The translations under genes and the position numbers were made by a program. This document shows positions 6,942 to 14,087 of a stretch of 37,058 bases of DNA, one piece after another. A model generated the notes under the pieces. The model did no database searches, had not been told where the DNA came from, and saw only the letters and a program-made list of their open reading frames with translations. This stretch comes from Desulfocapsa sp. (lineage in GTDB: Bacteria > Desulfobacterota > Desulfobulbia > Desulfobulbales > Desulfocapsaceae), in contig JANTGG010000015.1 of the NCBI GenBank assembly GCA_024763035.1, positions 1 to 37,058 on the forward strand. The letters run 5' to 3'. The first letter of the stretch is position 1, and the number at the start of each line of letters is the position of its first letter.

Positions 6942-8222
6942 ATGGCAGGCAGTGCAGAGTATCAAAAAGTGTTGGAAGTCGGACGTCCACCTAATATCCA
7001 GAAACTCTTTCCCCATTCCCAGGCGTTACTTGTCAGCGGCAAGGTTATCGACAGGGCCCTTATCGCCAAAGGCAAGGCCATGACCATGGCGGCCAATGGT
7101 CGCAGCTATTTTGTTATTCGGGGGGCACTACTTGCAGCTCAGCGTGCAAACAGTGCAATCATCATTGAAATTGCCCGTTCCGAAGGCGGGGCCAATGCCT
7201 ACTGTGCTGTAAATTACTGGAATATGGCCCGTATAGTTGATGCTCTTTGCAATGAGTTGGGAATAACAATACCTGTAGCCATACATGCTGACCATTACGG
7301 TATAAAACAGGAATCGGATATTGAACCGGCAAAAGTGGAGATCCCATCCATTTTTGATGCCGGTATTACCTCCATAGCCATTGACGCCTCCCATATGGCA
7401 GATGATAAAAATCTGCTGGCAAATATTTCTTTAAACTCCTGCATTCCTGAATGGGCAGGGCTTGAAACAGAGGTTGGCGAGATAAAAGGAACGCAGGGAC
7501 TTTCTACAGTCGATGACGCTTCCTTCCTTATAAAGGGCTTGAATGCCTACGGTATCTGTGCTGACTGGATAGCCCTTAATAACGGGACAACCCATGGTAT
7601 TGAAGCCGATGGTCAGGGGATTCAGGTAGGGTTGACAGGTGATATTCATGCAGCCCTTGCTCCTTATGGAATGTCCGGTGCCCAGCATGGAACATCAGGC
7701 AACAGCTCTGAGCGGCTCCGGGAAATTTGTCAGAAAACAGCCACAACCAAGGCAAATGTTGCCACAGCCTTGCAGATGGTTTCCTGGGGACTTGAAGTAA
7801 ATGATTACGGAAATGCCATTCTTGATGATTCTGGAAATTTTAAAAAGCTTGATGGTGAAGGAGTTACCCGGGAGATGTGGGAACAGATGGTGGCCTATGC
7901 TGATGAAAAAGGATGGACAGGTGGTGCCTACAAACAGTTGAACCTGCCCTTTGAGACAAAGCTACTTGGACAATCCCGTGAGATTCGGGAACGAATGAGC
8001 AGACGGGTTGAAGAGTTTGTGTATGAGATGCTTGTAAATGTCTTCTCTGCAGGGGATTCTGCCGATCTTGCCAAAGAGCTAATCTTAAAGGCAGATTCTT
8101 ATGATGTGGGGGCAAAGGCAGAGTGTATTGAAGATCTGACTGAATGGACAGAAGAAAAAATTAAAGAACGGGCGGCTACGCTCGACAGCGATAAGGGGCC
8201 GGAAGGAGATTTTGATGACTGA
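6942..8222 (+). CDS. Class II fructose-bisphosphate aldolase family protein
   Basis: This is a 426-residue cytoplasmic TIM-barrel aldolase of the class II (zinc-dependent) type, which interconverts fructose-1,6-bisphosphate with dihydroxyacetone phosphate and glyceraldehyde-3-phosphate. Visible features are the metal-binding HADHYG block near residues 115-118 (HxDH in the family), the acidic ETEVGEIKGTQG segment, an IALNNGTTHG block and SGAQHGTSGNSS, all of which match metal and phosphate binding regions. It is longer than the E. coli enzyme (about 359 residues), with an acidic C-terminal extension. The start is the ATG at 6942, behind GGAGG (6932-6936) at good spacing; an ATG at 6930 overlaps that Shine-Dalgarno and is rejected. 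The stop overlaps the start of the epimerase gene by eight bases, so the two are co-translated. Related sugar-phosphate aldolases cannot be excluded. Confidence 0.82.
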   Translation: MAGSAEYQKVLEVGRPPNIQKLFPHSQALLVSGKVIDRALIAKGKAMTMAANGRSYFVIRGALLAAQRANSAIIIEIARSEGGANAYCAVNYWNMARIVDALCNELGITIPVAIHADHYGIKQESDIEPAKVEIPSIFDAGITSIAIDASHMADDKNLLANISLNSCIPEWAGLETEVGEIKGTQGLSTVDDASFLIKGLNAYGICADWIALNNGTTHGIEADGQGIQVGLTGDIHAALAPYGMSGAQHGTSGNSSERLREICQKTATTKANVATALQMVSWGLEVNDYGNAILDDSGNFKKLDGEGVTREMWEQMVAYADEKGWTGGAYKQLNLPFETKLLGQSREIRERMSRRVEEFVYEMLVNVFSAGDSADLAKELILKADSYDVGAKAECIEDLTEWTEEKIKERAATLDSDKGPEGDFDD

Positions 8223-9240
8223 TCACCCGATGAAGAAAATACTTGTTACAGGAACTGCCGGGTTTATCGGTTCGTTTCTTGCCAAATCACTGCAGGAATC
8301 CGGGTGTGAGGTTACAGGAATTGACACTATCACTGATTATTATGATGTGAATCTGAAAAAGGCACGTCTGGAGCAGATTGCTGCAGGACCGTCTTTTCGA
8401 AATCTTCAGGTTGATATCTCCGATCGTGCAGCCATGGAGAAATTGTTTACGGAAAACAGTTTTGATGCGGTGGTTAACCTCGCAGCCCAGCCGGGGGTGC
8501 GTTATTCCCTTATCAATCCTGCATCCTATATCGATACCAACCTGGTCGGGTTCGGCAATCTTCTGGAAGGCTGCCGGCATTCGGGGGTGAAACATTTTGT
8601 ATTCGCCTCGTCCAGTTCTGTGTACGGGGCAAACACAAAACAGCCCTATTCAGAACATGATAATGTCAATCATCCCGTGTCCTTGTATGCCGCCTCGAAA
8701 AAAGCAAATGAGCTGATGGCACATTCCTACAGCCACCTGTTTGGACTTCCCTGTACCGGTCTCAGGTTTTTTACTGTGTACGGTCCATGGGGCAGACCGG
8801 ATATGGCACCCATGCTTTTTGCCAACGCCATCCTTGCCGGAAAACCCATAGATGTGTTTAATAACGGCAATATGGAACGGGATTTTACCTTTATCGACGA
8901 TATTGTAGAAGGTGTTGCCAGGGTGGTTCAGAAACCGGCTGAACCAAATTTTGACTGGAAGAGTGATGCGCCGGATCCTGCCACCTCCTACTGTCCGTAC
9001 AGGGTGTATAATATCGGGAACAATAAGAAAGAACGCCTGTTGTACTTTATTCAGCTCCTCGAAGAAAATTTGGGCAAAAAGGCGGATAAAAACTTTCTGC
9101 CCATGCAGCCGGGAGATGTGCAGGCAACCTATGCCAACGTGGATGATCTTATCCGCGATTTTGACTATAAACCTGATACCCCATTGGATGTCGGTGTGAA
9201 GAGCTTTGTGGAATGGTATCTTGCTTATTATAAACAGTAA
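8215..9240 (+). CDS. NAD-dependent epimerase, UDP-glucuronate 4-epimerase type
   Basis: This 341-residue extended short-chain dehydrogenase would act on a nucleotide sugar in the cytoplasm, most likely UDP-glucuronate to UDP-galacturonate. The Rossmann motif TGTAGFIG is at the N-terminus (about residues 12-19), the SSSSVYG block and the catalytic YAASKK (YxxxK) follow, then TVYGPWGRPDMAPMLFA, characteristic of the UDP-GlcA 4-epimerase branch. Members usually have 330-350 residues. The ATG at 8215 follows GGAAGGAG (8201-8208) and overlaps the end of the aldolase gene (stop at 8220-8222), indicating translational coupling. It converges on the PGA exopolysaccharide operon, so a role in surface polysaccharide precursor supply is plausible but inferred. 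UDP-glucose or UDP-GlcNAc 4-epimerase remains possible. Confidence 0.88.
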   Translation: MTDHPMKKILVTGTAGFIGSFLAKSLQESGCEVTGIDTITDYYDVNLKKARLEQIAAGPSFRNLQVDISDRAAMEKLFTENSFDAVVNLAAQPGVRYSLINPASYIDTNLVGFGNLLEGCRHSGVKHFVFASSSSVYGANTKQPYSEHDNVNHPVSLYAASKKANELMAHSYSHLFGLPCTGLRFFTVYGPWGRPDMAPMLFANAILAGKPIDVFNNGNMERDFTFIDDIVEGVARVVQKPAEPNFDWKSDAPDPATSYCPYRVYNIGNNKKERLLYFIQLLEENLGKKADKNFLPMQPGDVQATYANVDDLIRDFDYKPDTPLDVGVKSFVEWYLAYYKQ

Positions 9241-9299
9241 AGTTGTTTTGTGGATAGTGCTGAAACCGGTTGTTTTCATTCCGGATAAACTGTCATGAT

Positions 9300-9848
9300 T
9301 TACTCTGTGACTCGCGTTTTCTGTAATATTGTTGTTTTCCCGGAATCCGTGTCGATTGCAGCGATCTCATGGACGTCATTAAAATGAAAACGCACCGTTT
9401 TTGATTTTCTTATATCGTCGATAATTTCATACGTTACGGAGAATTCTTCAGCCATCTGTTTAGTGTTTGTTCGTAATGTTTTATTCCTTCGATTATAGGA
9501 CCCGTATCGTTTCAGGTTGTAAAAACTCCAGACAGCCAGTGTACCGGAAAAAATACCAATTCCTGAAGAAAATGTTCCCATTTGGTGGAGAAGTCCGTCA
9601 AATCCGCCCAGTTCCACCATATGGATGTAGAGTATCTGAAAGCCAAACAGCCAGGCAATCAGACTGATGATGGGCAGCCAGAGGTAGGCCCAGAACCCCC
9701 AGAACAGAGTCGTCAGAATCCCCTCCCCGATAAGTAATGCTCTGGTCTTCAGGTCCGGTCTATTAATGATCAGATTTTCCGGATAATCTCGTAAGGGATC
9801 ATCTTGTAATCTCTTGGGAGATTGCTTATAAGAAAAATTGTCTGTCAT
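9300..9848 (-). CDS. pgaD: PgaD, poly-N-acetylglucosamine synthase accessory protein
   Basis: This 182-residue inner-membrane protein has two hydrophobic segments (around ILTTLFWGFWAYLWLPIISL and GIGIFSGTLAVWSFYNL) and a charged cytoplasmic C-terminal half. In E. coli PgaD pairs with the glycosyltransferase PgaC and the complex is activated by cyclic di-GMP. The family is poorly conserved, so the call rests on topology, the FWGFWAYLWLP stretch and its position as the last gene of the PGA operon, starting 3 bases after the pgaC stop codon. E. coli PgaD is shorter (about 137 residues); this one has a longer N-terminal (30-residue) and C-terminal tail. It is the final operon gene and converges with the epimerase gene; no clear terminator is seen in the 59-base gap. 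Confidence 0.85.
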   Translation of the reverse strand: MTDNFSYKQSPKRLQDDPLRDYPENLIINRPDLKTRALLIGEGILTTLFWGFWAYLWLPIISLIAWLFGFQILYIHMVELGGFDGLLHQMGTFSSGIGIFSGTLAVWSFYNLKRYGSYNRRNKTLRTNTKQMAEEFSVTYEIIDDIRKSKTVRFHFNDVHEIAAIDTDSGKTTILQKTRVTE

Positions 9849-9851
9849 GAT

Positions 9852-11111
9852 TTAGAGCCCCCGATCCGGGCTTTTCCAGATGGCACGCTGCCCTTTGGGT
9901 TTCAACAGTGCCTTGGGCACTCCAACACCAATGGTAAAGATGTTGATCAGCCAGAAGGCAACGGGATACCAGATGATCCAGAAATAATACTTACCGAATT
10001 TGCGGTCATATTTTGCATCAATGGTCATGCTGAGAGCAAATTGAATCAGGCAGGTAACACCGAGGAGGACACCTGTCCAGCCGGGCATTAAGGTTTTAAC
10101 GGTCAACATGGGAGGAAGTGTAAATACCTGTCCTGCTGCCCAGAGCAGGGTAATACCAATCATACAGTATGCCCAGATGACACTGGTTATGTATTCAACA
10201 AACACCATCACCATACGTCTTCTTTTCCAGTCCCAGATCCGTGTGAAATTTTTAATAAAAACCTCCACACCTCCCTGTGCCCAGCGGAGACGCTGTTTCC
10301 ATAAGCCGCTGAATGTTTCCGGCATGAGCAGCCAGCAGATGGCGTGGGGTTCATACCGTACATCCCAGAAATTCAACTGTAATTTCCAGCTGATATCGAT
10401 GTCCTCCGTTACCATATCCGTATCCCAGTAGCCAACCTGCTGCAGGGCGGAGCGGCGAAAGGCGGAAAGGGCACCGGAAACTGTGAACACCCTTCCGTAC
10501 ACGCGTTGTGCTCTTTTTATAAGGCCGATAATAGAGGAAAATTCTCCAACCTGGACTTTGGCAATTAATGTCGTTCTGTTTCGAATCCTGGGGTTGCCGG
10601 TTACAGCACCTACCCGGGGACTGTTGTACAGATGCCAGACCATCCAGCGGGCAGCATACGGATCCAGGATTACATCGCCATCAATACAGAGGAGAAATTC
10701 ATGGCGTGCGGCGAGGGCCCCCAAAGTCAGTCCTCTTGCTTTCCCCTGGTTGCTCTGCAGGTGGATAACGCGTAATCGGGACAGTTCTTCTGCAAGCTCA
10801 TCGAGGATCTCACCGGTGTCATCTGTACTGCCGTCATTGATGGCAATGATTTCAAAATCATCATATTTTTGCAGGTTAAGCCAGGCAATGGTTTCTCGAA
10901 TGTTTACTGATTCGTTATGACAGGGCACAAGAATGGATACGCCGGGATAGGTGTTTAGTTCCGGCGGGCGGCTCACATCGCAGCCAAAGGGTTTTTCCCA
11001 GCGGTAATAATAGATAAACGCCCCGGTCATCCATAGATATGCCATAAAAAGTGGATAATAGTAGGTGAAACTAAAGAAAGCAGTGGTGATATTTGAAAGG
11101 AATTGGACCAT
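9852..11111 (-). CDS. pgaC: PgaC, poly-beta-1,6-N-acetylglucosamine synthase
   Basis: This 419-residue family 2 processive glycosyltransferase is embedded in the inner membrane and polymerises UDP-GlcNAc. An N-terminal membrane segment (residues ~15-36) precedes the GT-A domain. Catalytic motifs are visible: NDGSTDDT at 92-99, DGD at 144-146, TED at 235-237 and QRLRW at 273-277 (the QxxRW motif of processive synthases). Further membrane helices fill residues ~305-400. Length and motif spacing match E. coli PgaC (441 residues) and IcaA. The start ATG at 11111 is 19 bases after the stop of the GH153 gene. PgaD is its partner, encoded immediately downstream. Confidence 0.96.
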   Translation of the reverse strand: MVQFLSNITTAFFSFTYYYPLFMAYLWMTGAFIYYYRWEKPFGCDVSRPPELNTYPGVSILVPCHNESVNIRETIAWLNLQKYDDFEIIAINDGSTDDTGEILDELAEELSRLRVIHLQSNQGKARGLTLGALAARHEFLLCIDGDVILDPYAARWMVWHLYNSPRVGAVTGNPRIRNRTTLIAKVQVGEFSSIIGLIKRAQRVYGRVFTVSGALSAFRRSALQQVGYWDTDMVTEDIDISWKLQLNFWDVRYEPHAICWLLMPETFSGLWKQRLRWAQGGVEVFIKNFTRIWDWKRRRMVMVFVEYITSVIWAYCMIGITLLWAAGQVFTLPPMLTVKTLMPGWTGVLLGVTCLIQFALSMTIDAKYDRKFGKYYFWIIWYPVAFWLINIFTIGVGVPKALLKPKGQRAIWKSPDRGL

Positions 11112-11130
11112 AAAAAGTACTGCTTATCAG

Positions 11131-12294
11131 TTAGTTGAGGGACGGTACAATTTTACGTAAAAGTTGTTCTTGTGGATGATCCTTAATGAAATCATCCGGA
11201 TACCAGGCAAAAGAAGTTGCGTTTTTCTTTTTTAGAAGGAGTAATTGCTCCATCATTTTAATAGTAGGTATTATTTTCTTTTTTTGCCAGTGAATTGTTT
11301 GCAACTCAAATACCACCGCAGCAGGATTCATTGTTTCTTCAAGAACAGTGTCGGCAAGTGTGTCCAGCCACGAATCAGGATCATCAGCTTCTTCCATATA
11401 GGGCATTGCCATAAGAAATGTATAATCATACGCCTGCAGGTAAAGCGAGAGAGACTGGGCAAACCATTGTTCACTTACAGGTTTTAAAACCGGTAAGGCG
11501 TAAAGGTTACGGGCAGAACGGATATGCGGGTGTTTTTGGCGTATTATCTGGAGCAGGGTTTGTGAGAAGTTGATAAGTTCTTTTGTTTTAAACCGACTCC
11601 ATCTTGCAAATGTTCTGTTGTCTTTACGTATGCAGGAAACCGAGGCAGGGAATCCTGCCATTTTATATGCAGCAAGGGCATGGGGGGAACTGTCTTCAAA
11701 GTCGGTTAGTCTGCCGTCGTCATGAAAAAGAATGCCGTCGAGTATTTTTGTATTTGCCAGATCCCTATAAATTCCGCTGATTATTTTTCTGGATTCCGGG
11801 TTAAACGGTGAGAGACGATACGTGTTTGTACTGGAATACGCTGTCTTTCCGGATATGCCTTCCATGACTGCCAGGGCTTCTTTTTTTTTCGGAGGAATAA
11901 AGGCAAGCAAGGGGATCCAGGCATATATGGAGACATTGCACTGTTTCAATGCCTTAGCAGCAGTGGAGAAAAGGTCTTCCCGAAGGGGAAGGTAATCGTT
12001 TGGAAAGTAGAGTGCGGCGGCTGCATCATCACCGTCAGGATCTGCAAAAGCCTGCAGGGCAACAGTATCGACACCGATACCGCATATTCGTTTTACCAGT
12101 TGCTCAAGGTTTTTTGTTTGTTGGATACTATCTGGATCGTAGACATAATCAAGGTCAACCTGTACCGCCACAATGGGAAGCGTTGACTTTGCCTGGGCAG
12201 GAGTGGATACATACAGGAACAGGGAGAAAAATTGAAGGATACAAATCAGGACAAACACCTTCCATATCTGTGGAATTTTGGGACCAGTCAGCAT
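11131..12294 (-). CDS. Free-standing secreted GH153 glycosidase (PgaB C-terminal domain type)
   Basis: This 387-residue protein has an N-terminal signal peptide or anchor (VFVLICILQFFSLFLYVSTP, cleavage likely after AQA). The rest matches the C-terminal hydrolase half of E. coli PgaB, the GH153 domain that cleaves de-N-acetylated PNAG: VQVDLDYVYDPDSIQQ, LQAFADPDGD at 80-89, SIYAWIPLL, the catalytic-loop motif DGILFHDDGRLTDFED at 186-201, and a C-terminal FAWYPDDF. The acidic residues of the FHDD loop, which hold the catalytic Asp in E. coli PgaB, are kept. In E. coli this domain is fused to the deacetylase; here it is a separate gene whose ATG shares one base with the preceding stop (TAATG at 12296-12292). 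It presumably trims the polymer in the periplasm. The adjacent pgaB carries a degenerate copy of the same domain. Confidence 0.88.
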   Translation of the reverse strand: MLTGPKIPQIWKVFVLICILQFFSLFLYVSTPAQAKSTLPIVAVQVDLDYVYDPDSIQQTKNLEQLVKRICGIGVDTVALQAFADPDGDDAAAALYFPNDYLPLREDLFSTAAKALKQCNVSIYAWIPLLAFIPPKKKEALAVMEGISGKTAYSSTNTYRLSPFNPESRKIISGIYRDLANTKILDGILFHDDGRLTDFEDSSPHALAAYKMAGFPASVSCIRKDNRTFARWSRFKTKELINFSQTLLQIIRQKHPHIRSARNLYALPVLKPVSEQWFAQSLSLYLQAYDYTFLMAMPYMEEADDPDSWLDTLADTVLEETMNPAAVVFELQTIHWQKKKIIPTIKMMEQLLLLKKKNATSFAWYPDDFIKDHPQEQLLRKIVPSLN

Positions 12295-14087
12295 TATCGA
12301 AACGGATACGAAGTTTTACTTAAGAATGTTCTGATGATTCCCGCCGATGGTTGGCATTCCTGAAAATTATCATATTCATAGCCCCAGTTAATGATATTTC
12401 GTGAAGGCAGCATAGTGAGCTGATCCCGTAACTGTTTATCGGTGCCGTCATATTGAAGAAGAATGCTCATCTGCGGCAAAAGACCTGATTCTTCGAGTGT
12501 CGGCAGACAGGTGGTGAGGGTGTGTTGGGGATTGCTGCTGCTTTTTCGAGTATCGAGGAGCAGAAAATCAAAGTATTTCAGAAGATACTTTGTGGTTTTT
12601 GCATCCAGCTGGGGAAGCAAATCGGTGGAAACAACAAGTCCTAGCTCAACAAAGGGCTGCCAGTATTGAAAGGATTCCAGTTTCATAAAAGCAGAGGAGA
12701 TAATCGGGGTATCGGCAGCATGCACTGCATTCTTACGGGCAAGTCTACGCAGGGATGGATCCCAGGATTTAACAAAATTGTCATAGGGGTCAGAAGAAGC
12801 GGCAGCCTTCATAAGTGCGTCATTAAGTCTGGGATAGTCAATCAGTAAGCCCTCGCTGAAAGCAAAAGTACCCAGTTGCTTAAAAAACTCTCCTGCAGAA
12901 TCTGTTTTGGATGTATCTGCAGGAGAAAACATGGCTGCTGATAACCAGAGAAAGGTTCCTGTGGATCCCCTTTTAGAGGTATGCCAGGTCAGGCGTGTGA
13001 GACGATCCTGTGCCAGCGGATATCGTGAATTTTGAAACAGTGAATAGTGGCTGTTTTTTATCGTGACGGTGGGTTCAAAGACCACCATGTCAGGTTTGAT
13101 ATCGACAAGGCGATCAAGAAATGCTCCGAAATGAACCTCACTGCCGGCTGTGTCCAGAATATCAGCACTGTCCACTTTGAAAAAATGACGAATGGGATGG
13201 GGCAGATTAAGATTCAAGAACTCTCTGAATTCGGGTAGTTCCGGGTTCAGAGTGGGATATATTCGTCCGATTTCCTGAAGATTTGCTATGTTTCCAGGAA
13301 TCGGGTCGAGGGTGAGGGTAACAGGCATACCCGCCATTTCTGCGGCTTCAAGGGCTGCACTGTTATACTGTCCGAACGGCCAGACCATGACCCTTGGCGG
13401 ATGACCAAGATGCTTTGTGAGCAGTGCATTGTTTTTTTGCAGGTCGGTAAGAATCCGGTTTTTATGGGCAGCATCGTTTTCGTACTGTCCGGTATTTTTA
13501 TTGTAAATATGCGTGATTACAGCCGGTAGTCGGTCACCAGCTTTATCGGCAAGAACAGCCCTGTGCAGGTTATACGAGTGGGAAGCTATCTCCACTAAAC
13601 CGGATTGATCCAGTTTGCTTAACTGCTGCCATGTGAGAAATTTTTTACGGGGTACAAGGTTGTCACCGTAAAGAACATTGGCATTGGGTTCAGGTTCAAG
13701 CCATGTCCCAACAATGGCGAGAACTGCAGGGTAATTGTAGGCACGGAGCAGAGGAAACACTTTCTCATAAAAGCTGGTATAGCCATCATCCCAACAGAGG
13801 AGGACAGGTTTTTCAGGGAGCTTTTTTTCGCCGCGGTTAGCGAGGATCAGATCGGAAACAGAAACGGGATGGTAGTTGTTTGCCAGCAGCCACTCAAATT
13901 GATCAATGAGGTGATCGGTGGTCACCGCATCACTTGCCAGTTCCTCCCGCGTGTCCACCACGTCGTGATAGGCGATGGCAACAAACCGTCCACTGCCGGT
14001 ATCTGCACGGCAGTTAGCAGGCATAAGCAGTAATAATGCAGAAAGTGAAAGAAACAGAAGCTGTACTGTGTGTTTAGAATTTTCCAT
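12294..14087 (-). CDS. pgaB: PgaB, PNAG N-deacetylase with a degenerate GH153-like C-terminal domain
   Basis: This 597-residue periplasmic protein has a signal peptide (LLFLSLSALLLLMPANCRA). The Cys at 26 lies in PANC, which is not a good lipobox, although E. coli PgaB is a lipoprotein. Residues ~35-290 are a CE4-type polysaccharide deacetylase: AYHDVVD at 39-45, WDDGY at 99-103 and SHSYNLH with metal-type His170 and His175. Residues ~305-597 keep the order of GH153 elements: RYPLAQDRLTRLTW near 355, GTFLWLSAAMF near 377, and NIINWGYEYDNF at the end. The catalytic FHDD loop is replaced by SEGLLIDYPRLND (411-423), so glycosidase activity is probably lost there. The start overlaps the end of pgaA by 14 bases. 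Deacetylation is needed for PNAG export through PgaA. Confidence 0.9.
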   Translation of the reverse strand: MENSKHTVQLLFLSLSALLLLMPANCRADTGSGRFVAIAYHDVVDTREELASDAVTTDHLIDQFEWLLANNYHPVSVSDLILANRGEKKLPEKPVLLCWDDGYTSFYEKVFPLLRAYNYPAVLAIVGTWLEPEPNANVLYGDNLVPRKKFLTWQQLSKLDQSGLVEIASHSYNLHRAVLADKAGDRLPAVITHIYNKNTGQYENDAAHKNRILTDLQKNNALLTKHLGHPPRVMVWPFGQYNSAALEAAEMAGMPVTLTLDPIPGNIANLQEIGRIYPTLNPELPEFREFLNLNLPHPIRHFFKVDSADILDTAGSEVHFGAFLDRLVDIKPDMVVFEPTVTIKNSHYSLFQNSRYPLAQDRLTRLTWHTSKRGSTGTFLWLSAAMFSPADTSKTDSAGEFFKQLGTFAFSEGLLIDYPRLNDALMKAAASSDPYDNFVKSWDPSLRRLARKNAVHAADTPIISSAFMKLESFQYWQPFVELGLVVSTDLLPQLDAKTTKYLLKYFDFLLLDTRKSSSNPQHTLTTCLPTLEESGLLPQMSILLQYDGTDKQLRDQLTMLPSRNIINWGYEYDNFQECQPSAGIIRTFLSKTSYPFR

